Shown here: positions 15,888 to 25,710 of the stretch, piece after piece
How positions within the stretch are numbered: the first letter of the stretch is position 1
Layout: every line of letters begins with the position of its first letter
Assembly: GCA_031276535.1 (NCBI GenBank)
Contig: JAISMV010000116.1
Span: 1-40,706 of the forward strand
Source: Flavobacteriaceae bacterium
GTDB lineage: Bacteria; Bacteroidota; Bacteroidia; Flavobacteriales; Weeksellaceae
Length of the DNA: 40,706 bases
Reading direction: 5' to 3'
Notes under the pieces: generated by a model
What the model was told of the DNA's origin: nothing
The model's database searches: none
What the model saw: only the letters and a program-made list of their open reading frames with translations
Program-made: the position numbers and the translations under genes

Positions 15888-17344
15888 AAATACTTTCTGA
15901 CATATTATATAAAGTATCTATCAAAAAGGTGATCGGAGATGTTTCCAGTCGGGTAACGGATCTCTCATTTGATTCCCGTACCATAAAACCCGGTTATGTT
16001 TTCTTTGCCGTAAAAGGACACGATCTGGACGGGCATAAATATATCTCAGGGGCAATAGATAAAGGCGCATCCGTTATCATTTGTGAAGATTTACCTGTAG
16101 AACAGAAAGAAAACATCACCTATATACAGGTGGAAAATACAAGTACGGCAATGGGAATTATTGCCTCCAACTTTTACGATAATCCTTCGGAGAAATTAAA
16201 TCTGATAGGAATCACAGGTACCAATGGGAAAACCACCACCACCACCCTGTTGTTTAACCTGTTTGATCAACTGGGATTCCATTGTGTTCTGCTTTCCACC
16301 ATTGAAAACAAAATTGCAGGTGAAGTTCTGGGCACCCGCCACACTACTCCGGATTCCATTACCATAAACAAACTATTGGCACAAGCTGTAGAAAACAATT
16401 GCGAATATGCTTTTATGGAAGTCAGCTCTCATGGAATACACCAAAACAGGCTGGCCGGACTAACATTTAAGGTCGGGGCATTCACCAATATCACCCATGA
16501 CCATCTGGATTATCATAAGTCTTTTGCAAACTATCTGGCTGCAAAAAAGAAGTTTTTTGATGATCTACCCAAAACCGCCTTTGCGTTTACCAACATGGAT
16601 GATAAAAACGGCTTGGTAATGCTGCAAAACACACAGGCTAAAAAAATCACCTATTCATTGAAATCAAATTCCGACTTTAAAGGGAAAATAATAGAAAACC
16701 GGTTAGACGGAATGTTATTACAATTTAACGGGCATGAATTCTGGACAACATTAGCCGGGAAATTTAATGCCTATAATGAACTTCTGGCATACAGTATTGC
16801 GGTGGAACTGGGATTTGACCCGATAGACGTTTTAACGTCTTTAAGTAAGCTACAAAGAGTGAAAGGTCGTTTTGAAACTTTTATTTCCGAGGATCAAAAA
16901 TATATTATCGTTGACTATGCACATACCCCGGATGCTCTACAAAATATACTGGAGGCTGTAAATCAGACACGAACCCGAAATGAACAACTAATCACCGTTT
17001 TCGGATGTGGCGGACATCGGGATAAAGAAAAACGCCCCAAAATGGGAAACATTGCCACCCAGCTTTCCGATCTGGCAATCATTACTTCGGATAACCCCCG
17101 GGAAGAAAAACCCGATGAAATCATTAAAGAAATAGAATCAGGAATAGAACCTCAAAATACCAATAAATATCTGATAATAGCTGATAGAAAACAAGCCATT
17201 AAAACCGCTGTTAAAATCGCCAAACCCCGGGATATTATTCTTATTGCCGGAAAAGGACACGAAAACTATCAGGAAATTAACGGAGAACGATTTCCTTTTG
17301 ATGACATGAACATAACTCAAGAATTATTAAAAAACACAGATTAA
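15884..17344 (+). CDS. murE: UDP-N-acetylmuramoyl-L-alanyl-D-glutamate--2,6-diaminopimelate ligase
   Basis: An ATP-dependent Mur ligase that adds the third stem residue. The P-loop GTNGKTTT lies at 112-119, the carbamylated-lysine region in YLAAKKKFF (about 218-225), and the substrate-specifying DNPR at 403-406. DNPR selects meso-diaminopimelate, so the peptidoglycan should be of the mDAP type rather than lysine type. Length 486 aa is normal. It overlaps ftsI by 4 nt and is followed by mraY after 6 nt. Confidence 0.96.
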   Translation: MKILSDILYKVSIKKVIGDVSSRVTDLSFDSRTIKPGYVFFAVKGHDLDGHKYISGAIDKGASVIICEDLPVEQKENITYIQVENTSTAMGIIASNFYDNPSEKLNLIGITGTNGKTTTTTLLFNLFDQLGFHCVLLSTIENKIAGEVLGTRHTTPDSITINKLLAQAVENNCEYAFMEVSSHGIHQNRLAGLTFKVGAFTNITHDHLDYHKSFANYLAAKKKFFDDLPKTAFAFTNMDDKNGLVMLQNTQAKKITYSLKSNSDFKGKIIENRLDGMLLQFNGHEFWTTLAGKFNAYNELLAYSIAVELGFDPIDVLTSLSKLQRVKGRFETFISEDQKYIIVDYAHTPDALQNILEAVNQTRTRNEQLITVFGCGGHRDKEKRPKMGNIATQLSDLAIITSDNPREEKPDEIIKEIESGIEPQNTNKYLIIADRKQAIKTAVKIAKPRDIILIAGKGHENYQEINGERFPFDDMNITQELLKNTD

Positions 17345-17350
17345 GTTAAA

Positions 17351-18574
17351 ATGCTTTATTATTTATTTGAATATTTGAACGAACATTATCACATCCCGGG
17401 AAGCGGATTGTACAAGTATATTACTTTTCGTTCCCTGGCGGCAGTATTTACTTCCTTATTCATTTCTCTTATCATCGGAAAAAAGATCATACATATTCTC
17501 CGAAGAAAACAATTGGGAGAAACCGTAAGGGAATTGGGATTATCCGGACAAAAAGAAAAGGAAGGAACTCCCACCATGGGCGGAATAATCATCATATTGG
17601 CTACTTTAATTCCCGTTCTGCTTTTCTGCAAACCGGACAATATTTACATTATCATACTTGTTGTTTCTACGGTCTGGATGGGAATTATAGGATTTCTGGA
17701 TGACTTTCTGAAAATACATAAAAAAAATAAAGACGGGTTAAAAGGAAGATTTAAGATTCTGGGACAAATAGGACTGGGAATTTTTGTAGGAGTAATGCTC
17801 TATACAAGCAACGATATTGTAATTAAAGAAAAAATCGAAAGGGTAAAAAACATTGAGCTCGTAAAAGACGTTTATTCCAACGAAAAATCATTTAAAACCA
17901 CCATTCCATTCCTTAAGAACAACGAATTCGATTACGGAAAAGTTTTAAACTGGTTTGGAGTTGACGAAAAAGATTCGAAAGATCTGATGTGGATCATTTT
18001 GATACCTGTAGTCATAACCATTGTAACGGCGGTATCTAATGGCGCAAACCTCACCGATGGCATAGACGGACTTGCCGCGGGAAGTTCGGCAATTGTTGTC
18101 GTGACACTGGCGCTCTTTGCCTACGTCTCGGGTAATATTATGATGGCAAATTATCTGAATATAATGTACATCCCCAATTCCGAAGAAACGGTAATTTTTT
18201 CCGCGGCATTCACCGGAGCGCTTATCGGATTCCTCTGGTACAATGCCTACCCTGCCCAAGTGTTTATGGGAGATACCGGAAGTCTTACCATAGGAGGAAT
18301 TATTGCCGTACTTGCCATAGTGTTGAGAAAGGAACTTTTGATACCTGTTTTATGTGGAATCTTTCTGGTTGAAAATCTCTCCGTAATGATGCAGGTCGCG
18401 TACTTTAAATATACCAAAACAAAATGCGGAGAAGGGAGAAGGATATTTTTAATGGCGCCTCTTCATCATCATTTCCAAAAATTGGGATATCATGAAAGTA
18501 AAATTGTAACGCGGTTTTGGATCATCGGAATCATATTGGCTATATTCTGTATTATCACATTAAAAATAAGATAA
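17351..18574 (+). CDS. mraY: Phospho-N-acetylmuramoyl-pentapeptide-transferase MraY
   Basis: An integral membrane enzyme that makes lipid I on undecaprenyl phosphate. Catalytic signatures are [36 protein letters not shown] and the HHHFQKLG triple-His loop. At 407 aa it is about 45 residues longer than E. coli MraY. The extra length is a charged, non-membrane insertion after residue 157 (from [11 protein letters not shown] to DEKDSKD, about residues 157-212), as is common in Bacteroidota. Gaps to murE and murD are 6 and 7 nt. Confidence 0.95.
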   Translation: MLYYLFEYLNEHYHIPGSGLYKYITFRSLAAVFTSLFISLIIGKKIIHILRRKQLGETVRELGLSGQKEKEGTPTMGGIIIILATLIPVLLFCKPDNIYIIILVVSTVWMGIIGFLDDFLKIHKKNKDGLKGRFKILGQIGLGIFVGVMLYTSNDIVIKEKIERVKNIELVKDVYSNEKSFKTTIPFLKNNEFDYGKVLNWFGVDEKDSKDLMWIILIPVVITIVTAVSNGANLTDGIDGLAAGSSAIVVVTLALFAYVSGNIMMANYLNIMYIPNSEETVIFSAAFTGALIGFLWYNAYPAQVFMGDTGSLTIGGIIAVLAIVLRKELLIPVLCGIFLVENLSVMMQVAYFKYTKTKCGEGRRIFLMAPLHHHFQKLGYHESKIVTRFWIIGIILAIFCIITLKIR

Positions 18575-18581
18575 CGAAAAT

Positions 18582-19916
18582 ATGAAAAGACTGGTAGTTT
18601 TGGGAGGAGGAGAAAGCGGAGTCGGAGCCGCTCTGCTGGGCAAAAAGGAAGGCTTTGAAGTTTTTCTTTCCGATAAGGGAGAACTGAAAGAAAACTATAA
18701 AAAAGTCCTTATAGAAAATGCTATTCCCTTTGAAGAAAAACAACATACAGAAGAAAAAATAATAAATGCCGATTGGGTTATAAAGAGCCCGGGAGTTCCC
18801 AAAAAGGCACCTGTCATTCAAAAACTAAAAGAACGGAATATCCGTATCTCTTCAGAGATCGAATTTGCCGCCCAATACACAGACGCTACTTTAATTGCCA
18901 TCACCGGCTCAAACGGAAAGACAACAACGACCTCTCTGGTGTATCATATATTCCGGAAAGCAGGGTACAAAGCAGGATTGGCAGGAAATATAGGAAGAAG
19001 TTTCGCATGGCAGGTAGCAGAAGAAAATTTTGATTATTACATATTGGAAATAAGCAGTTTTCAATTAGACGACATACAAAGTTTTAAACCACACATTGCC
19101 TTGGTTTTAAATCTGAGTCCGGATCATCTGGACCAATACGATTACACATATCAGAATTATGTAGACGCTAAATTTAAAATCACACAAAATCAAGATGAAA
19201 ACGATTATTTTATTTACAATCCGGATGATGAAATGACCGGAAAATGGTTTAAAGACCACACTACAAAAGCCCGGCTCTTACCTTTTTCCCTAAAAGAAAA
19301 AATCGAAGACGGCGCATATAGCGATAATGAAAACATATACGTAAAAATTAACAGAGATACTTTAGAAATGAAAATTGGCGAATTAGCACTATCCGGAAGT
19401 CACAATGTAGCAAATTCCATGGCTGCGGGAATCGTAGGAAAACTATCAAAAATAAAAAATGAATTCATCAAACAAAGCCTGATGGACTTCGAAGCCGTTG
19501 AGCACCGACTGGAATTTGTTCTGAAAATAAACGGAATCAATTTCATTAACGACAGCAAGGCAACCAATGTAAATTCCGTCTATTACGCTTTGGAAAGCAT
19601 GAAAACGCCCGTAATATGGATTGTGGGAGGAACTGACAAAGGAAATGACTATGCAGAACTGGTTCCCTTTGTAAAACAAAAAGTAAAAACCATTATTTGT
19701 TTGGGATTGGATAATGAAAAAATCCTGAATTCGTTTAAAGACGTTGTGTCCGATATAGTAGAAACCCGATCCATGAAAGATGCCGTAAATGCAGCATACA
19801 CATTCGGTTCAAAAGGAGATACGGTTTTGCTTTCTCCTGCCTGTGCCAGCTTTGATCTATTTGAAAATTATGAAGACCGGGGAAAACAATTTAAGGAAGA
19901 AGTAAGAAAACTCTAA
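18582..19916 (+). CDS. murD: UDP-N-acetylmuramoylalanine--D-glutamate ligase
   Basis: A 444-aa Mur ligase adding D-Glu, the product of MurI (1398), to UDP-MurNAc-L-Ala. The N-terminal nucleotide-like fold begins VLGGGESGVGAALLG, the ATP loop is ITGSNGKTTTTSL (about 107-119), and NDSKATNVNS and SPACASFDLFENYEDRG mark the C-terminal domain. Length is normal. It lies between mraY and ftsW. Confidence 0.96.
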   Translation: MKRLVVLGGGESGVGAALLGKKEGFEVFLSDKGELKENYKKVLIENAIPFEEKQHTEEKIINADWVIKSPGVPKKAPVIQKLKERNIRISSEIEFAAQYTDATLIAITGSNGKTTTTSLVYHIFRKAGYKAGLAGNIGRSFAWQVAEENFDYYILEISSFQLDDIQSFKPHIALVLNLSPDHLDQYDYTYQNYVDAKFKITQNQDENDYFIYNPDDEMTGKWFKDHTTKARLLPFSLKEKIEDGAYSDNENIYVKINRDTLEMKIGELALSGSHNVANSMAAGIVGKLSKIKNEFIKQSLMDFEAVEHRLEFVLKINGINFINDSKATNVNSVYYALESMKTPVIWIVGGTDKGNDYAELVPFVKQKVKTIICLGLDNEKILNSFKDVVSDIVETRSMKDAVNAAYTFGSKGDTVLLSPACASFDLFENYEDRGKQFKEEVRKL

Positions 19917-19935
19917 TCACTTTAAAAAAGGAAAG

Positions 19936-21129
19936 ATGAGGAAGTTAAAATATTATTTTAAAGGCGATGCCATACTATGGGCTGCGATATTTCTAATATC
20001 GCTAGCATCTTTCCTGCCTGTATATTCTGCCAGTTCAAACCTGCAATATGTAGTGGGACAAGGCTCCGTATTGGGGCATTTCGCAAAACATGCAGGATTT
20101 ATCCTGGTAGGCATAGGAATTGTTTTTGTCTTCCAAAAAATAGACTACAAATATTTCGGAGGATTTTCCAAGCTATTACTGCCCGTAGTTATATTTTTAT
20201 TAATCCTCACCCTGATGCAGGGAAATAACATTGACGGAACCAATGCTTCCCGCTGGCTGAAACTCCCCGGAGTTCCTTTTGCTTTTCAGACATCCGTTTT
20301 TGCCGCACTGGTGCTAAACGTATACATTGCAAGATATTTAGACCGGAATAAAGACAAGGAAATGACATTCAATAACAGCTTTGTTCCTGTATTACTGCCT
20401 GTTTTTCTGGTGACGGGACTTATTTTTCCGGCAAACGGTTCCACCGGAATTATGACCTTCCTGATGATATTAGCGTTATTATTTATCGGAGGGTATCCTT
20501 TTAAAATAATGGTGTCTATCGTAGGAGTGGGAGTTGTAATAATTTTTGTTTTCATCACCCTTGTATTAAAATATCCGGACATGTTCCCCAGCAACCGGAT
20601 TCATACATGGAAAAGCAGAATTGAAAACTTTGTAGGAGACGATAAACAGGAAAGTTATCAGGTACAACAGGCAAAAGCCGCGATTGTACAAGGAGGTATT
20701 ATTCCCAGAGGCCCGGGAAAAAGCGCATTTAAACAATCATTACCCCAATCCTCTTCAGACTTCATTTTTGCCATCATAGTCGAAGAATACGGATACGGAG
20801 GTGTCTTTATCTGTTTTTTCCTCTACCTGTTAATCCTTTGGAGAATCATTGTAATAGCAACCAAAGTAGAAAATGTCTTCGGAACCCTATTAGTTGTAGG
20901 AGTAGGTTTGCCCGTAATATTTCAGGCTTTTTCCAATATGGCGGTAGCCGTAAACCTGATTCCGGTAACCGGACAACCCTTGCCCATACTCAGCTATGGA
21001 GGTACTTCCATGTGGGTAGCCTATATGGTGCTGGGAATTATTATTAGTGTCAGCAGAGAAATTCAGCCAAAAGAATCTATTATAAATACTAACGAAAACA
21101 AAGAAGAAACAAATTATGAAATCGCCTAA
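19936..21129 (+). CDS. ftsW: FtsW, SEDS peptidoglycan glycosyltransferase
   Basis: A 397-aa polytopic SEDS protein that polymerises lipid II at the septum together with FtsI. About ten membrane segments are visible. The SEDS signature is near the C-terminus (LIPVTGQPLPILSYGGTSMW), and DFIFAIIVEEYGYGG is the conserved periplasmic block. Placement in the dcw operon argues for FtsW rather than RodA. It follows murD after 19 nt and overlaps murG by 14 nt. Confidence 0.94.
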   Translation: MRKLKYYFKGDAILWAAIFLISLASFLPVYSASSNLQYVVGQGSVLGHFAKHAGFILVGIGIVFVFQKIDYKYFGGFSKLLLPVVIFLLILTLMQGNNIDGTNASRWLKLPGVPFAFQTSVFAALVLNVYIARYLDRNKDKEMTFNNSFVPVLLPVFLVTGLIFPANGSTGIMTFLMILALLFIGGYPFKIMVSIVGVGVVIIFVFITLVLKYPDMFPSNRIHTWKSRIENFVGDDKQESYQVQQAKAAIVQGGIIPRGPGKSAFKQSLPQSSSDFIFAIIVEEYGYGGVFICFFLYLLILWRIIVIATKVENVFGTLLVVGVGLPVIFQAFSNMAVAVNLIPVTGQPLPILSYGGTSMWVAYMVLGIIISVSREIQPKESIINTNENKEETNYEIA

Positions 21130-22225
21130 ATTCTTACTAAGCGGAGGAGGAACCGGAGGACATATTTTTCCTGCAATTGCTATTGCCGATGAACTAAAAC
21201 GTCGTCTTCCCAATGCTGAATTTTTATTCGTAGGAGCTAAGGACAAGATGGAGATGAAAAAAGTACCTCAGGCAGGATATAAAATTGAAGGACTTTGGAT
21301 CTCCGGAATTTCAAGATCTTCCCTGCTTTCCAATATAACATTTCCTTTCAAAATTATTTCCAGTTTACTAAAATCCCGAAAGCTTATCAAATCATTTAAT
21401 CCCGATGCGGCAATCGGTACGGGAGGTTTTGCCTCCGGACCGGCTTTATACGCGGCATCCCGTATCGGCATCCCGACCTTCATTCAGGAACAGAATTCCT
21501 TTCCCGGAATTACCAATAAAAAACTGTCCCAAAAAACAAGTGAAATTTATGTAGCTTATGAAGGAATGGAAAAATTCTTTCCAAAAGAAAAAATACATAT
21601 CACCGGAAATCCTGTAAGAAAATCTTTATTTGAAAGAACAATTCCTCAGGAACAGGCTAAAAAAGAACTGGGACTGAATCCTTCTCAATTGGTCATACTT
21701 TCCATAGGAGGCTCATTAGGTTCCAGAACTATAAATAATTTCTGGAAAAAAAATATAAAAACCATTGCCGATTCCGGCATTCAGGTCTTCTGGCAAACCG
21801 GTAACCTTGATTACCAAAACATTTTAAATGAAGAAAATATAAAACATCCAAATGTTATTATTTCAGAATTTATCAAAGATATGGGCACAGCATATGCCGC
21901 CGCAGATATTATAATATCAAGAGCCGGGGCCATTGCCATATCCGAATTATGTTTAGCGGGGAAACCGGTTGTTTTGATTCCGTTTCCTTTTGCAGCCGAA
22001 GATCATCAGACAAAAAATGCCCAACAGCTGGTAAATCATCAGGCTGCCATAATGGTAAAAGATTCCGAAGTGGAAGATCAATTACTTCCCGAAATCCAAA
22101 AATTAATTCGGGAAGATAATACCCGGCAGCTTTTAGGAAGCAACATCTTAAGACTGGCAAAACCTAATGCTACCGAAGATATTGTATCCCACATACTTAA
22201 AGAACTAAAACTCGAAGGATATTAA
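21116..22225 (+). CDS. murG: UDP-GlcNAc:lipid I N-acetylglucosaminyltransferase MurG
   Basis: Adds GlcNAc to lipid I to form lipid II on the inner face of the membrane. The 369-aa GT28 protein shows the GGGTGGHIFPA loop near residue 10, GTGGFASGPAL (about 102-112), EQNSFPGITNK, and the UDP-binding region SRAGAIAISELCLAGKP. It begins inside ftsW, and its stop directly abuts the murC start. Confidence 0.96.
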   Translation: MKSPKFLLSGGGTGGHIFPAIAIADELKRRLPNAEFLFVGAKDKMEMKKVPQAGYKIEGLWISGISRSSLLSNITFPFKIISSLLKSRKLIKSFNPDAAIGTGGFASGPALYAASRIGIPTFIQEQNSFPGITNKKLSQKTSEIYVAYEGMEKFFPKEKIHITGNPVRKSLFERTIPQEQAKKELGLNPSQLVILSIGGSLGSRTINNFWKKNIKTIADSGIQVFWQTGNLDYQNILNEENIKHPNVIISEFIKDMGTAYAAADIIISRAGAIAISELCLAGKPVVLIPFPFAAEDHQTKNAQQLVNHQAAIMVKDSEVEDQLLPEIQKLIREDNTRQLLGSNILRLAKPNATEDIVSHILKELKLEGY

Positions 22226-23587
22226 ATGAAAGATATTCATACATATAAGAATTATTATTTTATAGGGGTCGGAGGGATCGGAATGAGCGCTTTAGCCCGT
22301 TACTTCAATTTTTCCGGAGCAAAAGTGTTCGGATATGATAAATCTCCGACTCATCTTACTCAAAAACTTGAAGAAGAAAACATTCTTATTTCCTACGAAG
22401 ATACAATTTCATCCATTCCGAAAGAGCTTTCTCCGGAAGACACCTTGGTTGTTTTCACTCCCGCAATTCCTTCCGATTTAAAAATTAAAAACTATTTCAT
22501 AAACCGGAATTTTACTCTTTTAAAAAGATCCCGGATACTGGGAGAAATAACCCGGACAACCCAATGTCTGGCAATAGCAGGAACGCATGGGAAGACCACC
22601 ACAAGCACCTTGCTTACACATATCTGCAACTGTGCAAATCTTCCTGCTACCGCATTTTTAGGAGGAATATCCGCCAACTACAATACAAACTTTATTTATA
22701 ACGGAACCCAAATTTCAGTCGTAGAAGCTGATGAATTCGATCGGTCTTTCCTTACCTTATCTCCTGATATGGCAGTCATCACGTCTACAGATGCCGATCA
22801 TCTTGATATTTACGGAAACACCGAAGAACTGCTAAACTCTTTTAACGATTTTGCCGGATTAATTCCCCCGGAAGGCTTCCTGCTCGTGAAAAAAGGATTA
22901 TCTATCAAAGCCGGACATAAAACCTATTCGGTTTATGAAAAAGCGGATTATTATGCGGAAAATATTCGTATAGTGGAAGACCGGTTCGAATTTGACCTGA
23001 TAACTCCGAAACAAATAATACGAGACCTCGTGCTTCATGTTCCGGGAAAACATAATGTGGAAAATGCTGTAGCGGCTTTAGCGATAGGTCTGGAATTGAA
23101 CATAAATCCGGAAACTCTACGTCAGGCTCTCTCCGAATTCAAAGGAGTATCCCGAAGGTTTACCAAACATATTTTTGATAACGGAAAAGTTTATATTGAT
23201 GATTACGCCCACCACCCTACCGAGCTAAATGCAATCATTGATGCCGTAAAAAGTTTATATCCATCAAAAAAATTACTAACGGTTTTTCAGCCCCATTTAT
23301 ACTCCCGAACCCGCGATTTTGCAGATGATTTTGCTAAAAGCTTGAGCAAAACCGATCAATTGATTTTACTTGATATTTATCCTGCCCGGGAACTTCCCAT
23401 TGAAGGAATCACCTCTGAATGGCTGGCTAAAAAAATAACCGTAAAAGACTTGGAAATAACTTCATTGGCAAACGCCTTAGAAGTTATCAGATCAAAAGAT
23501 TTTGATGTGCTCCTTACCGTAGGAGCTGGTAATATTGATACATTATATGAACCTATACTAAATTGGTTGAATGAAACTAAAATATAG
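22226..23587 (+). CDS. murC: UDP-N-acetylmuramate--L-alanine ligase
   Basis: The first Mur ligase of the stem-peptide pathway. The 453-aa protein begins with the VGGIGMSALARYF nucleotide fold, has the P-loop AGTHGKTTTSTL (about 112-123) and the YIDDYAHHPTE block of MurC. It starts on the base after the murG stop codon and overlaps ftsQ by 17 nt. Confidence 0.96.
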   Translation: MKDIHTYKNYYFIGVGGIGMSALARYFNFSGAKVFGYDKSPTHLTQKLEEENILISYEDTISSIPKELSPEDTLVVFTPAIPSDLKIKNYFINRNFTLLKRSRILGEITRTTQCLAIAGTHGKTTTSTLLTHICNCANLPATAFLGGISANYNTNFIYNGTQISVVEADEFDRSFLTLSPDMAVITSTDADHLDIYGNTEELLNSFNDFAGLIPPEGFLLVKKGLSIKAGHKTYSVYEKADYYAENIRIVEDRFEFDLITPKQIIRDLVLHVPGKHNVENAVAALAIGLELNINPETLRQALSEFKGVSRRFTKHIFDNGKVYIDDYAHHPTELNAIIDAVKSLYPSKKLLTVFQPHLYSRTRDFADDFAKSLSKTDQLILLDIYPARELPIEGITSEWLAKKITVKDLEITSLANALEVIRSKDFDVLLTVGAGNIDTLYEPILNWLNETKI

Positions 23588-24299
23588 ATTGTTAAAAATA
23601 TTTTTACTGATCATATTTCTGGGTTTTCTAATGAACTTTGCCATTAGAAGGCACAACAATAAAAACATAGACGAAATCAGAATTCATGTGGAAAATTCCG
23701 ATCGCATCCGTTTTATTACTAATGATATGATAAAAAATATCATTGACCGCTCATCAAAAAACGGAACAAAAGCCTATAAAATTAAAGATATAGACATCAT
23801 AAAAACAGAATACAACTTATATTCCAGTTCTTTCGTATCCCAAAGTAACGTATATATCGACTTAGACGGAGTAGTAAACGTTACTGTCTCACAAAAGATC
23901 CCGGTTGTTCGGGTAAAAACTCCGAAAGAAGAATTCTATCTGGATAAAAACGGAGCACCGTTTCCACTGTCTTCAAACTTTTCATTTCCATGTATTATAG
24001 CCACTGGAAACATACAACCCGATGAATATCAGAAATTAGTTAATTTCTGTCAGTTAATCTCTGTTGATAACTTGTTTAAAAATCATATAATAGCCATAGA
24101 AAAAGATAAAAGAAAAACCTATAACTTACTTCTTAATATAGAAAGTGTGTATATAGAGTATGGAGAGCTTGAAAATAATCATCAGAAACTAACAAATTTA
24201 AAGGAATTTTATAAACAATATTTGGATTACGTAGGTTTCGATGCTTATAAGAAAATTAGTTTAAAATATGACAATCAAATAGTTGCAACAAAAAAATAA
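23571..24299 (+). CDS. ftsQ: Cell division protein FtsQ
   Basis: A 242-aa bitopic protein: a short cytoplasmic N-terminus, one membrane helix (about 8-24), then a periplasmic POTRA-like domain (about 30-105) and a beta domain. Sequence identity to model FtsQ proteins is low, as is usual, but the topology, the VNVTVSQKIPVVRV block and the position between murC and ftsA make the call firm. It connects FtsA/FtsZ-side and FtsL-side parts of the divisome. Confidence 0.88.
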   Translation: MKLKYRLLKIFLLIIFLGFLMNFAIRRHNNKNIDEIRIHVENSDRIRFITNDMIKNIIDRSSKNGTKAYKIKDIDIIKTEYNLYSSSFVSQSNVYIDLDGVVNVTVSQKIPVVRVKTPKEEFYLDKNGAPFPLSSNFSFPCIIATGNIQPDEYQKLVNFCQLISVDNLFKNHIIAIEKDKRKTYNLLLNIESVYIEYGELENNHQKLTNLKEFYKQYLDYVGFDAYKKISLKYDNQIVATKK

Positions 24300-24301
24300 A
24301 C

Positions 24302-25699
24302 ATGAATAACAATATTGCAGTAGGTCTTGACATAGGTACAACAAAAATCGTAGCCATTGTAGGTAAGCGGAATGAATACGGTAAATTGGAAATCCTGGGA
24401 ATGGGAAGAGCTAAAAGTTTAGGCGTTCATCGAGGGGTAGTTAATAATATTACCCAAACCATTGACTCTATAAAAAAAGCGGTTGAGGAAGCAGAAAAAG
24501 CGGCAAATTATAAAATCACGGACGTCACGGTGGGAATTGCAGGACAACACATCCGCAGCCTGCAACACAGCGATTACATCTCCCGCCCCAATTTTGAAGA
24601 TGTGATCAATGACTCCGATTTGGAAAAACTAAAAGAACAAGTCCACAAGTTGGTTATGTTGCCGGGAGAAGAAATAATTCATGTTCTCCCGCAAGAATAC
24701 AAAGTGGATTCCCAATCCGAGATCATCGAGCCGAGAGGGTTTCATGGCAGCCGGTTGGAAGCAAATTTCCATGTCGTAGTAGGACAGATTTCCTTAATTC
24801 GGAATATTGCGAGATGTGTAAAAGAAGCCGGACTGAATTTGGTAGGAATCACCTTAGAACCTTTGGCTTCCTCAGATGCGGTACTCAGTCAGGAAGAAAA
24901 AGAAGCCGGAGTTGCCTTAATCGACGTAGGGGGTGGAACCACGGATATTGCCGTATTTAAAGACAACATCATCCGGCATACTGCAGTAATTCCTTTTGGT
25001 GGAAATGTAATTACCGAAGACATAAAAACCGGATGTTCCATTATAGAAAGACAAGCGGAGATCCTTAAAGTAAAATACGGTTCTGCATGGCCTTCCGAAA
25101 ACAAAGAAATAGAAGTGATCAGTATTCCCGGACTTCACGGCAGAGAACCCAAAGAAATCACCGTAAAAAAACTCTCTCAGATCATCCATGCGAGAATTGA
25201 AGAGATTATATCTCTCGCATATCTGGAATTGAGAAACTATGGCTGTGAGGAACAGAAGAAAAAACTAATTGCCGGAATTGTAATGACAGGTGGAGGTTCC
25301 AAGTTAAAACACCTGAGACAGCTGACCGAGTATACGACAGGAATGGACGTGCGCATAGGATTTTGCAACGAGCATTTAGCCAGTGGACAACCCGAAGAGC
25401 TGGCCAGCCCCGAATATGCAACAGCCATAGGATTACTCATGACCGGACTGAATGATTTGGAGGCAAAACAAAGCAAAACTAAACAAGAAGAAAAAACAGA
25501 TTCTGAAATCCTTCCTGTTGAAGCGCAAAATGAAACAGAAAAAACAGAAGCAAAAACTGAAGAAGAAACGGTAATTAACCTCTTTAATACGGATCAGGAA
25601 AAAACGCAAGAAGGAAGAAGAAAAAACAGAGAAAAGAAAAAATCTATTTTCACAACTTTTCAGGAAAAATTCATTAAATATATTAACGATACAGAATAA
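24302..25699 (+). CDS. ftsA: Cell division protein FtsA
   Basis: A 465-aa actin-fold ATPase that tethers FtsZ to the membrane. The phosphate-1 loop is VGLDIGTTKIVAIVG (7-21), phosphate-2 is ALIDVGGGTTDIAVF (about 205-219), and the adenosine motif is GIVMTGGGSKLKHL. After about residue 385 comes a Lys/Glu-rich low-complexity linker of about 60 residues. The protein closes with an amphipathic segment (SIFTTFQEKFIKYIN), the expected membrane-targeting tail. It lies 2 nt after ftsQ and 11 nt before ftsZ. Confidence 0.94.
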   Translation: MNNNIAVGLDIGTTKIVAIVGKRNEYGKLEILGMGRAKSLGVHRGVVNNITQTIDSIKKAVEEAEKAANYKITDVTVGIAGQHIRSLQHSDYISRPNFEDVINDSDLEKLKEQVHKLVMLPGEEIIHVLPQEYKVDSQSEIIEPRGFHGSRLEANFHVVVGQISLIRNIARCVKEAGLNLVGITLEPLASSDAVLSQEEKEAGVALIDVGGGTTDIAVFKDNIIRHTAVIPFGGNVITEDIKTGCSIIERQAEILKVKYGSAWPSENKEIEVISIPGLHGREPKEITVKKLSQIIHARIEEIISLAYLELRNYGCEEQKKKLIAGIVMTGGGSKLKHLRQLTEYTTGMDVRIGFCNEHLASGQPEELASPEYATAIGLLMTGLNDLEAKQSKTKQEEKTDSEILPVEAQNETEKTEAKTEEETVINLFNTDQEKTQEGRRKNREKKKSIFTTFQEKFIKYINDTE

Positions 25700-25710
25700 A
25701 CCCAAAAACT